From Podospora bellae-mahoneyi (taxonomy: Eukaryota > Ascomycota > Sordariomycetes > Sordariales > Podosporaceae), in the NCBI RefSeq assembly GCF_035222275.1, contig NC_085882.1, positions 3,355,501 through 3,419,500 of the forward strand: a stretch of 64,000 nucleotides of DNA, written 5' to 3'. The notes beneath the pieces were generated by a model, which ran no database searches, had not been told where the DNA came from, and worked only from the letters and a program-made list of their open reading frames with translations. Positions 45,428 through 56,206 of this stretch are shown here, one piece after another. The first letter of the stretch is position 1, and each line of letters opens with the position of its first letter. Position numbers and translations under genes: made by a program.

Positions 45428-46687
45428 ATGGCATCCCGCGGCTCAAGTCACCCGACACCTTCGGAGTTATTCCTCGCAAAGAAAAAGAAAGAGATTCTAG
45501 ACAGATCTATGGCTCTCATCCTCAAGAAATTGGACGAATGCCTTGAAAACCCCGTTCCAACAGCACCAAGGCGCCGTGTGGCGAAGCGGGCGAGAGACGA
45601 CCAGGACACTGCTGCTGTTGACGACCGCGCCGCTGCCGGCGCCACCACCACCACCACCACCGACGACGCTATCGACACGCGAAACAAGAAGAAGCTGAAG
45701 CAAGACCCGGCAGCGGGACGCCGGTTCGCCTGTCCGTTCTTTAAGCACAACGCGGCAAAGTACAAGCATGTCAAGACCTGCTGTGGCCCCGGGTGGAAGG
45801 ACGTCCACCGGGTGAAGGAGCATCTATATCGTCGCCACTCGGCTAAGAACTCTTGCGCGAGGTGCTTTGAGCAGTTTGAAGATGAGGCCGCTCTCAAGGA
45901 TCACCAGCGGTCTGAGGAGCCGTGCAAGCTTGAGAAGCACAATATACCTGATGTCATCACGGAGGAAAAGGACAAGCTCTTGCACGCTAGGGCCAAGGCT
46001 GGGCTTTCTGAGGAGGATAAGTGGCGGGAGATGTATCGGATTCTCTTCCCTGGCGAGAAGATTCCATCTCCCTACTATGATGACTCGGATGGGACAGGCC
46101 CGGATAACGAGAATGGAGGGTCGTCCAGAAACTGGGAGGAGTTCAAGACGTTTGCCCGGCAGGAGGTACCCAGACTGATCAAGCCTCTGTTGCAGCAGTA
46201 CATCGACAAGTACTTTGAGGACTTTGCAGAGAAGATGAACCAAAAGTCGATCGAGGTCGCCAAGGTGGTGGAAAGCCAGGTCCTGCGCACCTGGATCTTT
46301 AGGGAGGAGCAGCAGCATCTGTTCCCGCCCGGAGGTGCAGCGCCGTCGTCTCCTCCGCCGTCGGTTTCCGCCCGAGCATCCAGCCCAGAGGTTGATGTGA
46401 AGCCTGCGAGTTACAATGAAGTGATGGATGAGTGGAGGGACAACCCACACAGCGGAGAGTTCTGGGCTGACATGATGAGCGGACCTCTTTCTCTGGACAA
46501 TTTCTTGGCTGATGCGAGCCACATGGGCCTGGGCTGTGGGAATGATATCTTCAGCGCTGACTCGGCCTACTTTACGAATCCTGTCTCAGACAGGGAGATC
46601 ACTTCCAGCTCTGGCCTTCATCAGGTTGCTGGGGCTGTTATGGGTGCTGCTGTTGGCGCTGCTCCGATTTACCCGCGGTATTTGTAG
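45428..46687 (+). CDS. Fungal C2H2-type zinc-finger protein
   Basis: Single exon of 419 residues. After a Lys-rich N-terminus and a poly-Thr/Asp linker with a KKKLKQDP basic patch, the zinc region reads FACPFFKHNAAKYKHVKTCCGPGWKDVHRVKEHLYRRH split over phrases, then CARCFEQFEDEAALKDHQRSEEPC. This CCGPGW..HRVKEHLYRxH type is a fungal class of atypical C2H2 proteins that is expanded in Sordariomycetes; its members are nuclear by inference and few have known roles. The middle has a helical segment (FARQEVPRLIKPLLQQYIDKYFEDFAEKMNQ) that could be a coiled coil. The acidic C-terminus could be an activation domain. The frame is intact. Confidence 0.85.
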   Translation: MASRGSSHPTPSELFLAKKKKEILDRSMALILKKLDECLENPVPTAPRRRVAKRARDDQDTAAVDDRAAAGATTTTTTDDAIDTRNKKKLKQDPAAGRRFACPFFKHNAAKYKHVKTCCGPGWKDVHRVKEHLYRRHSAKNSCARCFEQFEDEAALKDHQRSEEPCKLEKHNIPDVITEEKDKLLHARAKAGLSEEDKWREMYRILFPGEKIPSPYYDDSDGTGPDNENGGSSRNWEEFKTFARQEVPRLIKPLLQQYIDKYFEDFAEKMNQKSIEVAKVVESQVLRTWIFREEQQHLFPPGGAAPSSPPPSVSARASSPEVDVKPASYNEVMDEWRDNPHSGEFWADMMSGPLSLDNFLADASHMGLGCGNDIFSADSAYFTNPVSDREITSSSGLHQVAGAVMGAAVGAAPIYPRYL

Positions 46688-48038
46688 GTCATTGTCGGTC
46701 TGTTTGACGTGTTTCACATGCTTGTCCATCTCATTGCCTCGATCATTCGTGTCTCTTATTCTTCGTCATTTCATTTGCAATGGACCGGGGGGACACTCAT
46801 TATTGGGTATCATGCCGAGATTTTTCCTTTGTTTTTATTACTCTGTTGATCATGAATGGGGTATCAGTACGATAGTTGAACATCATGCAAGGCTTTTCTT
46901 GACCATCATCCTCATGAACCAACCAAACAACCCAATCGCTCCATCACCTACCCCTCCATTTCAGCCCCCAACTCCCGTCACCCTCGTGAACTACCCCTCC
47001 CCCGCATAATCTTTTTACACATCCTTATCTTATCACATTCAGCAGGCATCCCGGCCGCATCCCTCGCGGCCAGCTACCTTAGCTCTGAAGAGATATATAT
47101 ATATCAAGGCATCTATTGCATCACCCTATCCGGTCCTCCCGGCCATCCGGCTGGCTGAGGAGCGACAAGAAAGATGTTCATTGCATAAAAGACATGAACG
47201 GCCAAATTAAATTGGCTTGGGGGATAGGGGTTCGCGGAGAGGCGAAGGAGATGGCACCACGTCACCCCATCCTTCATGTCTACCACCACCACAACAACAA
47301 CAGCAACAACGACGACAACCACCACGAAAGAACCTGGACACGGCAATTTAGGATATCACAAAGCTAGTGTGAGACAACAACATTAAAATCCGGTCAGTCA
47401 AGGCTGTTTAATTGGTTCAAGTTGCGAGCATCACACAAATGCCGTGACGCAGAATGCTGTGAGGAAAGGTCTCCAAAGTCCCGGAACTGAAAGTGGGGGG
47501 ATGGGTACGTTACGGCAGATGCAGAGATCCTTCCTCAGACCCCTCTATACGACACCTCTGCAGATGGAACACCTTGTTTCAACTTGCAGGCGGTGCTGAC
47601 TTTGATGGCAAATGCGGGGGACAGTCTCCCCCTCATTTTGCCACCAAGAAGAGGCCAAGTTCCATCGGGGCAGTGAGCGTGATGAGATAGAGGGGAGATG
47701 AGGCTCTGCTGTCAGTTGGGAGATGATTATACAGCTAGTAAGCTAGTAAGCGAAGAAGATAATGTTTGCGCAAAAGCGCAGAGGAGGAGCTTGCTTATCA
47801 CCATTTCGCTGGCCATAACCACAGCAATCACGGGACGGACTTTCTGATCAACGAAACACTGCCCTGCGGAGGTGGGGTGGTGACACAACTTCACACAGCT
47901 CACACAACCCACTCAATCACCACTTCCCGCACCATTCCCGGTGTTATATGCGGATGGTGTAGGTAACAGATAGCGACCACCATGAGCACTAGTTCCACCC
48001 CCAGGAAACAAGCTACGATGGGTGCCCACACTCATAAA
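46688..48038. other. Intergenic
   Basis: 1.35 kb between the C2H2 gene and tRNA-Asp. It includes a short TA run (47093-47106) and CAA/CAC-rich sequence near 47280-47330. I see no protein gene with recognisable features. Confidence 0.5.
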
Positions 48039-48125
48039 TCTTCCGTAGTATAGTGGTCAGTATGTGAGCTTGTCATCTCTCAGTTGTCAACGCTCGAGAC
48101 CCGGGTTCAATTCCCGGCGGGAGAG
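48039..48125 (+). tRNA. tRNA-Asp (GTC) with a 15-nt intron
   Basis: The acceptor TCTTCCG pairs with CGGGAGA (one T-G) and the discriminator is G. D-arm GTATAGTGGTCAGTAT. The anticodon stem TGAGC pairs with GCTCG around the loop TTGTCA...C, interrupted by a 15-nt insert (TCTCTCAGTTGTCAA) between positions 37 and 38, the canonical nuclear tRNA intron site. The T-arm CCGGG-TTCAATT-CCCGG is perfect. Removal of the insert gives a standard 72-nt tRNA-Asp. Confidence 0.93.
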
Positions 48126-48518
48126 TAAACCACACTTAGCTTTTGGTGATTTTTACATGACCTCCCTGCTGTGGGAGGGATATTGTTGTTGAGAAGTTTT
48201 GTTTTGTTTATGTGCCGGCTTAGGTGGCAAAACAAATAAAGTGTGTCGACGGCGATTCGGGGTATAAATAAGAAAAGGGGCTTTCAGGGGTCATAAACGC
48301 TTCCCTCGCAATATTTCTGCTATCAAAACAAACAGTGTTATTTTTAACTTTCCTCTTGATGTTTCCAGCTCTTCATTGAACTGTGATTCCCCAAAGGACA
48401 AACCGTTATGCCCGCGAGTCAAGTCCAAAAGTGTCAACACCGAAAAAAAAAGAGGGGACCCCTACCACAAGAAAAAACCCACACCCCACGACACACCAAA
48501 AGTGAAAAATATTCATCT
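48126..48518. other. Spacer between two tRNA genes
   Basis: 393 bp with A-rich runs; one near 48444-48453 lies downstream of both transcripts. No gene is seen. Confidence 0.5.
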
Positions 48519-48600
48519 CGACGTGGGCCTGATTCGAACAGACGCTCCCGAAGGAACAAGATTTCTAGTCTTGCGCGTTAGACCACTCCGCCACCACGCC
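48519..48600 (-). tRNA. tRNA-Ser (AGA)
   Basis: 82 nt with the long variable arm of class II tRNAs. Acceptor GGCGTGG pairs with CCACGTC. Anticodon arm CAAGA-CTAGAAA-TCTTG gives anticodon AGA. The variable arm is TTCCTTCGGGAGC, and the T-arm contains TTCGAAT. No intron. It converges on tRNA-Asp. Confidence 0.95.
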
Positions 48601-49173
48601 TCTTGTTTGATGAAGCTTGCTCCCAGAATATCGCCACATCACCAACCGGCCAAATGGCACAAACTGGCGGCAGCGAGGATATATGAAAGCACTTTGGATT
48701 TTCCTTTCATCTTCACAATATCAAGATTATACCAGCGGGAACAGACTGGGATGGCAAAGGAAGCGAGGCCAAGCGAGTCACACACAACCATCAGTCACGA
48801 TACCTGCCTGAAAGGACCTTGTTCAGACCCAACGTCGTTCCTCATGTCGTCGCAACCGCGAAGCGCCCAGGGGCGAAGAGAAACTACTTCGATGATAGAG
48901 GCGAGAAATGGGGTGGTATATCAATTGTTCAATAACTTGCGTCCTCGTCGTGATAGCGAGTCAGAGGCCTGAATGTGTTGACTGTTCTCTCTTATGAAGA
49001 GGGGACAGCGACACTGACAGCAGGCGGGTTTGCATAACAAGAGTAAGGAGAGGCACCGATTCATATGCAGCTCAACATTTGCTTGAAACAGAAAATATAA
49101 CCAAAACAAAAGCCTCTGAAATGTCCTTAATACCCCTGCCCGTGACCTTGATACCCCTGTTGTTGGTTCTGGT
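48601..49173. other. Intergenic, permease 3' side
   Basis: 573 bp between tRNA-Ser and the permease stop, probably including the permease 3' UTR. No gene is seen. Confidence 0.5.
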
Positions 49174-51383
49174 TCAGCAGGTTCCCACTCCCACTCCCAT
49201 AGTTGTTCCCAGTAGCATACCCCCACCCCCACTCCCATAACTATTATCCACTGGCACCTCCCCCTCCCAGAACCCTTCCTGCTGCGGTCCCTCCGGCTTC
49301 CCGGACCCCCAACCCTCTTCCTCATCCCCAGTCCAAACCCTCCACTTGAACCGAATGATCTCATAAATCTGCACCAGCTGCGGCTGCCCCTGAGCACCCC
49401 CTTGCTGCTGAGCTTGACCTTGCCCTTGTGATCCAGCCCAAAAGATAGGCGTCCTCACCACCTCCCACACAACTCCCTCTCTCACCCTCTTTTGCCACAG
49501 CCAACCCCTAAAGCCAACCCAGTAGAGTGCCGCCGCTACTAATACTGCCATGGCAGTCATCTGCGGCGCAAACCAATCCACCCTGTCACTCGAGTGAGCA
49601 ATATATCTCTGCGCAGGATCATAGACCCAAATCGTGACAAGCGGCACAATGTTGGTAGCAGTAAAGATGACCGCCGCAATGACCCCCACGACATGCGGAA
49701 TGGGGGACTTGTATCGCCAGTTTGATCCCGGCCACAAACGAAGATACAGCATCCCCACCCCAATACACGAAAACCAAATCACATCCAGGCCGTAAGCATA
49801 CGCCATCAACAGAAGCGAATAACCCGGTAGATGCGAGAACACCACACTGTCAGTCGACAACATGGCGGCAAGAATTAGAACAGAAGTAACAGTCCAGTGC
49901 AACGCCAAAGCTGCAGCGGGTGACTTTTCCGTATGCAAGAACCCACCGGCTTGATGGTCTGGGATGCGTCTGAACCCATGGCGAAAGGTGAACTCATAGG
50001 AAGAAGCAAGATAAATGCTGCCAGGGAGAACACCTTCCTTGGCAACTTCTTGCTTGACACGGGCGGCGGTGAAAGTGAAAACAATGACGTTCCCGATAGC
50101 AGATAGGGCGCGGAGCGAGCCGCAGGCGGCCTTGACTTTGCTTTCCGCTACGCCAGACCCGACGGTGCGCTTGAAGAAATTGAAGGCAATGTCGAGGTCA
50201 GCTGTGAAGAGGTCTGCTTTGGGGATGTTGGCGGCCTTTGTAAGTGATTGTTAGTTTAAGAGAACAGAGCTGACGCCAAGAAAAGGAGAGGATATCCTAC
50301 ATAGAGAATGGTGATGGTCATAAAGAGGCAGCAAATAAACAGCACTCCGTAACCCGATGTTCGGGCAAAGTTCTTGTGCGGTGCCTTGATCTCAGCCAGA
50401 ACCTATCATTTGTTAGTTGTTACCTGGGTTTTGAGCGCAGATTCAACAAGTTAAACATACGTAGTTGGCCTGATGAAATCCGCCAAAAGGGAAAATTGCG
50501 TAGATCATTGCCTCTGCATACTTGTAAACTCCCCATTGAGTGTTATCGGCTCTCTTCAAGGATGTGCTCGAATCAAAGTTGTCTCTTGCCACATCCAGAT
50601 TTAGCCAACGAAGTCCGAAGATGACCATGATGACAAGCATAATCACTTTAAGAGAGCCTAAAACGTTGTTGAGACGGATACCCCATTTTCGAGACATGCT
50701 GTGGAGTAGACAAGAGAAGGTATTGACAGCCAGAGCAATGGCCACCATTCGGCCGGCTGTTTGGCTGGTGTCTGATGCTTGAAGGACGGCAGCAGCAAAG
50801 GCAATCGAGTTGGTCGCCGTGTTGCCAAAGACAAGGAAGGATACTCCGAACAGACATGTGGCCAGAAACCGAGGAAGCTTGAGGAAGTAGTTCAACTAGA
50901 CTTTGTCAGCAATTTATTCAAAATAATCTCGCGAAGCGCAAGACTTACGTAGGGCAGTTCACCTCCACTTCTTGGGGTTGAAATCTTTGTACCATCCGGT
51001 CTCTGCCACCTTGGGACTGTCAAGCCCAACTCGATATAGAGAATGATACCCGATAAGGCGACAGCAACACCGCAAAGCCACAGCAGTAGGGTAACGGCAA
51101 CACTCTGGGTATTGTAGAAAATCTGCGACGAAGCGTTGAAGATTCCAGATCCGATCATGCGGTTGAATATCAGGCAGAGTACCGAGAAGCGACCCAGACT
51201 GTCTTTCTCTGATGGGATCTCTTCGACAATGGCGTCATGGTCTTCTCTTGCTTCATAAAGAGCTTGTTGATCTTGGGGATCCAATCCTGGGGCCCAGTCT
51301 GGGGCCTCTGGTGGAGGTTGAGCCTGATTGAAACCAAATCCTGTGCTCGGATCCGGCTCGGCCGTGGCTGTTTGTTGATACAT
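49174..51383 (-). CDS. Amino-acid permease of the LAT/MUP type
   Basis: Four exons: 50949-51383, 50461-50895, 50301-50402 and 49174-50235, giving 677 residues, with 53-65 nt introns in phase. A hydrophilic N-tail (~70 residues, acidic) precedes the APC core. TM1 reads FNRMIGSGIFNASSQIF, with the unwound substrate-binding GSG motif of the superfamily. About 11-12 membrane helices follow, including LLLWLCGVAVALSGIILYIELG, FGVSFLVFGNTATNSIAFAAAVL and PFGGFHQANYVLAEIK. The latter motif is typical of fungal methionine (MUP1/MUP3) and related LAT carriers. The C-tail is Gln/Gly-rich. It should import neutral amino acids or methionine at the plasma membrane; exact substrate is not decided by sequence. 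Confidence 0.9.
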
Positions 51384-51454
51384 GGTGTAATACTGCTATA
51401 TCAAAGGTAAAGCCACCACCATGGTAGCCTTGAGTCGTGATATGTTGTCCAGAA

Positions 51455-52012
51455 TCAGGGTGAACGGATCTTGGGCATCTGGGGTACCCAGAGCTTATGG
51501 GAGACAGGACATCGTCTCAGCTCTTCTTCTTGGATGCGGGGGAGCTCAGTCTTGTTCACTTCAAGTGGTCGCTCAGAGCCTTGTCTGGTCACCGGAGCAA
51601 AACTCGCCATGCCCGCCATAGACACCGAGAGAGCACAGGCATGGGCTGCCTCCTGCATGACATGTTAGCAAATGAGCCACTGTGTTTTAGAATTATTGAC
51701 TAACACCGGGAGTCGATTGGACTCGGTGCAGACGAGCGATGCCATGATGAGAAGTGAAGCGGGATTTCCTGGTTCTAGACCTTCAGCTGAAGCCAGCCAG
51801 AGCCTGCGCCGTCCAGTGCTTTCAGCCACCCGCATCGGTAGGCGCATCTGGAACCCGGTGACCGAATTAGTTTTGAAAGCCTCCAAGGGAATCTGCCTTG
51901 CGACGCTGCAAGTTGCTGTCTGTGCCTGGGCCGATGCGTGCGCCTCCTGCGATATTCGATTGATGTTAAGCGGATTCTTTGGATTTCCAGGGCGGACGAC
52001 GGAAAATGCCAT
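51455..52012 (-). CDS. Possible two-exon protein of 167 residues, function unknown
   Basis: Exons 51707-52012 and 51455-51652 flank a 54-nt GTGTTA..GCTAAC..CAG intron that joins in phase 0. The protein starts MAFSVVRPGNPKNPLNINRI, is rich in Arg/Ala/Ser and ends PQMPKIRSP. No domain is recognised and no signal peptide is clear. It lies head-to-tail between the permease start and the diverging 52241 gene. The in-phase intron with a good branch site is the main evidence. It could still be chance in promoter DNA. Confidence 0.4.
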
Positions 52013-52240
52013 GTTTACGTTAACAAGGCTCCAGGTGAGCAATGCCGGGAAGGAAAGAATGCGGGGTGCTTCTCTTCCCTCTTTCGTCTCCTCGTCCTTT
52101 CCTCTGTGCTTTCCCGCTCCACTGAAGGGCTAGGGCCGTTTAACTGAGCCCCTCCCACCTGCCCATCTTGTCTATGCTACCCACACCTATGGACCTGTCT
52201 TTGATCTGTCTGCATTCCGTGCTTCGACCCATGCGGAGCG

Positions 52241-55044
52241 ATGTCGCTGCCCTTTGAGATATCGCAGATTCACGGTGCTCTTGCTCTCGCCTACAGGGTT
52301 ATTGAGATTGGATGGAGTGACATCCATGACGCTCACGAACAATACCTCGAGTTCGGACAGGACATCAAGGACTTGAGAATCAGTCTTCTCAATCTCGCTG
52401 GCGCCATTGACCAAGCCGATCGTGGTTCACTCCTCAACAATAGGCCGACTACCGCTGCTGCCAACAACTTCCACCATGTGCTCGGCAATTTCACCGGCGT
52501 CCTTGAGGAGTGCTTACGACTCTTCGAACGTCATTCTACATATGGCCGCAACCGAGGCCCGATCTACAACTGGCGATGGTTTCTCCTCGTCAAGGACGAG
52601 GTCATGATGCTGAGGGAGCGTATTGCTTTCTTGAACATAAAACTTTCGGTAGCCTTCAAGGCTCTAGAAATGTATGCCTCCTTGTTTTTATGTTGCTACT
52701 TTGAGCGGTGCTGACTGAACCCCAGTGAGACCAGTGATGGCACTCGGAGGCTGATTGTAGGGGTCGGCGAACTACTCCTACAACGTTTTGACTTACTTGA
52801 GGCGAGACTATCGGTAATGCTCGGCCAGCCCCGGCCAGCCGAGCCGGAGCGGGTCCTTGAAATTCCACAGCCCTTGGAGGATTTGTTGGTGGCCATTGCC
52901 GTCTCGAAACACGGAAGTCTAAGCAGCATGCCCCTCGCACAAGGCATAGATGAGACCATCTTCTATCTCGATAGGGCCACATGCTGGCACGCCAGGAGAA
53001 GAGTCGAGCAACCCACCGAGCAGATCCTGGCATCGCAGATTGCCAACATGATCCGAGCTTACTGGACACTTCAGGCCACTAGGTCGGGCAATGAATGTAT
53101 GGAAGTCTCCTCCAGGGCGACTATTGATGACTTGGAGGCACACTTTCCGCGTCTTGGCATGACGGTGCAGAGATATCTGCACAAACTAGGAGAGGTAGGC
53201 GCCTGTCATTCATGATCTTGAACACTCCCCAGTCTAACCATATATTAGAGGATAATCGATGCTCATGATGCACTGGCTCAGAATGGAAGTCAGGTCCCGA
53301 CCTGGGCCCAGGTGCAAGATGCTTTACACAGGGAACAGCATAGCTGGGATGAGCATTGTGGTTGGAGGCCACCACAGCATGACGTGAACGATCCCAGGAG
53401 GGGCGAGAAGATCTTCACCTGGTATGTTGAGACCTAAGAACCTGTACTGCGTGTTACTAACTTGCACCAGTCGTTTGCAAGATCACAATACTGCCGAGCA
53501 ATATCTGGAGATATGGCAACACGACGCAAAGAATAACCAGCAACTGACAATGATCACACGTGTAGCCAACAGAGACACAGTCTACCAAGTCGACCGCACA
53601 AGTCTCATGGTGATACCATCGGATGATTCGCTCGTTCAAGGCAACGACTTTTATTCAATAATCGTAAATCCCAGCCACCTGGGTGGACAAGCTGGCTTTA
53701 GGTTGGCGTTTCACACCAAGGGCGCCCTCTTTGACTTGCAGCAATTCTTTACCGGTTACAGAGTGGTTGATGATCTTTTTGGAGCCAAGATAATTCTGCA
53801 GCAAGCAGAAGGGGTCTTGCGAGGAACACAACGGCGAAGCACAGGACGGGTGCAGCTATGGTCTTCGACTGTTAAACCAACTGGCCGAGCCTTGCCAAAA
53901 GAAATTCTGACCTCCTCCACGAGCACCTTGAGAAATCTACCTGGCATGGGTTTCAACCCGAGCACGCCGCCACCAGTTTTGCCTCCATTGGATTCTTTCT
54001 CGAGGCTGACCCTGTCACAAGAGCCTGCCCTAACCCCCGCAACTAGTCCAACCAGTTCCAGCCAGAGTGTTGAGACACCTCCCCCAATCATGTCTTCATT
54101 CCGGCAAACGCCTTTCCCTAACAGCAACAACAGATTCTCAGGAAACAGCTGCAATTCCAACTCCTCCTGGCAACATCCCATGCTTCTGGCTCAAGTCGGT
54201 GGGGCAACTCGGTCATCGCCCATTCCTCAACGCTATTCAACTCAAAGTGACGATTTTCAAACCACGTTAACCTCCCCCGTTTCGCCAGTCCAGAGGTCCA
54301 ATGCAAACACCAACCGCCCGCTTCCGCGGCGCCCATCAGTCGCATTTTCCGTAACATCTCAATCTTCAGCGGTCTCCGTCGCAAGCACCACCCAGTCTGC
54401 TGCTATGATTCAAGTGGGACCTCGAGGAACCATGGGATGCATCATTCAGGCTCCTGAGCCACCTCGCTTGGTGCTCTTCATCAGAGGAAGAACATCAGCA
54501 GAGCCAAGTAGTCTGTTGGCCATTGACAGTATGTTTCCTTCCGGTTTTACTTTCTAGCTTTAGCTGATATGAGCAGTCAATTCAAATATTCGAATCAACC
54601 CGGACCTCTGCAAATGCCGCCAGGGACGGTCTGAACATCCTCAAGCACGCCAACAAGTAGCTCCATCACAGTGCTGCCAAGTCGTGCTTCAGCCTGCGGG
54701 AGGACGAGACAAAATCTATGCCAAGGAGACAGCCGCTCCCGAAGACACGAAAAGTGTCAACAATAAGAAGAAGAACAACGGGGGCGGGGCAGAAGGGGTC
54801 TCAACGTGGAATCTGGCCAGTGCTGGCAGGTTTCAACAGTACAATGATTTGAGCAACGGTGGTATGAAGAAGGTCAAGAAATTGAAGCTTGTGACTATTG
54901 AGTTTGGCAATGTCCAAGGTATGTGTGCTTCTGTCTCTATTACAACTTGCAGCTTGAAGTATCTGACATGATTTAGCTCGGCAGCGGTTCGTTACAAACT
55001 TTAACGACCTGAAGGAGCTGTACTCGAAGTATGCGGTGGTATGA
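52241..55044 (+). CDS. Six-exon protein with helical N-terminal domain, function unknown
   Basis: Exons 52241-52671, 52726-53194, 53249-53421, 53471-54528, 54577-54918 and 54977-55044 join in phase to 846 residues. The N-terminal ~170 residues (MSLPFEISQIHGALALAYRVIEIGW..., then EQYLEFGQDIKDLRISLLNL) are helical and resemble the fungal N-terminal domains found on incompatibility proteins. The likeness is by eye and weak. A second folded part spans ~370-500 (QDHNTAEQYLEIWQHD..., FRLAFHTKGALFDLQQFFTGY). A long Ser/Pro/Thr-rich linker follows, then a conserved-looking end (FQQYNDLSNGGMKKVKKLKLVTIEFGN, then RQRFVTNFNDLKELYSKYAVV split over phrases). No NTPase, repeat or membrane segment is seen. 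Confidence 0.72.
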
Positions 55045-55519
55045 TTAGATGTTTTAGCTTGTACACGACAGTGATGGATATACCCGGTTTTGTGTTGGCG
55101 TTCTGTGTAAAGATTTGATTTATACAAATGCTGTTTTTTGTGTACGAGAGAGCAAGTCACGGTGGCCTGTGCATGGTGTGTACAGTACAATTGAAGCCTT
55201 ATTTCAAAAAGTAAACTCTATTTCATTACACATGGGTTCATAGTGCATGTCTTCAAAGCCCTTTATGGCTTGGCAGCCGGGGTAATGCTCCTCCGATATT
55301 ACCTACCCTGCATCCAACCATACATCGTGCAGCGTCTGCCTAAGTAGTGAGTAGCAGGCCACCATTCAGAGCCGGCTCTTATGTTGATACCAAAGTATGT
55401 CAAGTTCCATCAACCTTTAATCGACATCTCTTCCATCCCCCCCCCTCCCCCATCTTCAATTTCTTCACATCATCACCCCTCACACGTTGAACCAAACAAC
55501 ATCCCTCCACCTACCTACC
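55045..55519. other. Intergenic
   Basis: 475 bp between two same-strand genes; 3' UTR then the promoter of the RibD-like gene. CT-rich near 55430-55470. No gene is seen. Confidence 0.5.
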
Positions 55520-56083
55520 ATGCCCCGCAAAGTCCGGTACAACCTCGCCGCCTCGCTCGACGGCTTCATAGCCACCCCCACCGGCTCCTACAGCTGGATC
55601 GTCGACGACAAGACGATTGATTTTGATAGCCTGTACGCCCAGTTCGGCTGCTTTGTCATGGGTCGAACAACACACGAGACATATCTTGCCATGGACCCCG
55701 CAGAGAACCCTTTGCGGGCTTACTACAAAACAGGGAGCGTGGTTGTTGTTAGCGACACCCTGGATCGAGATCTGGAGACACAAGTTGAGGTTGTGAAGCT
55801 AGGGGAGGTGGAGTCTTTTGTCAGGGCGCTCAAGGGGAGGGAGGGGGAAAAGGATGGTGATATCTGGCTTATGGGTGGGGGCAAGTTGGCGGGGGAGATG
55901 CTGAGGTTGGGACTGGTTGACACGGTGGAGGTGGCTGTTATGCCGGTGTTGCTGGGGGAGGGGGTGAAGATGTTTGAGGGAAAGGGAAGAGAGGATGGGT
56001 GGAGGTTGGAGTTGAGAGGATGTGAGAGGAAAGAGACGGGGATTTTGATGCTGGAGTATGATGTTCTTTATGGGGAGCCCTGA
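55520..56083 (+). CDS. RibD C-terminal / dihydrofolate-reductase-like protein
   Basis: Single exon of 187 residues; the start at 55520 (MPRKVRYNLAASLDGFIATPTGSYSW) gives the family N-terminus, better than ATG 55487. The pattern fits RibD-C/DHFR-fold NADPH reductases (bacterial YyaP/YwjB type): SLDGFIA near residue 14, FVMGRTTHETY, VVVVSDTL, WLMGGGKLAGEMLRLGLVDTVEVAVMPVLLGEGVKMF. Such stand-alone proteins are common in bacteria and scattered in fungi, and most have no known substrate. It is not a full riboflavin enzyme (no deaminase half). The 3' end converges with the GT15 gene. Confidence 0.88.
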   Translation: MPRKVRYNLAASLDGFIATPTGSYSWIVDDKTIDFDSLYAQFGCFVMGRTTHETYLAMDPAENPLRAYYKTGSVVVVSDTLDRDLETQVEVVKLGEVESFVRALKGREGEKDGDIWLMGGGKLAGEMLRLGLVDTVEVAVMPVLLGEGVKMFEGKGREDGWRLELRGCERKETGILMLEYDVLYGEP

Positions 56084-56206
56084 AGATGATGACAAGGAGT
56101 GAACTTCAGGGGGTATCATTCTAGATATCAAAGAACGCCCTTGATCCGGCCTTTTCCTTTTATACAACATCTGTCCAAGAGCTGAAGAAACGGCACCAGA
56201 TCAGCC

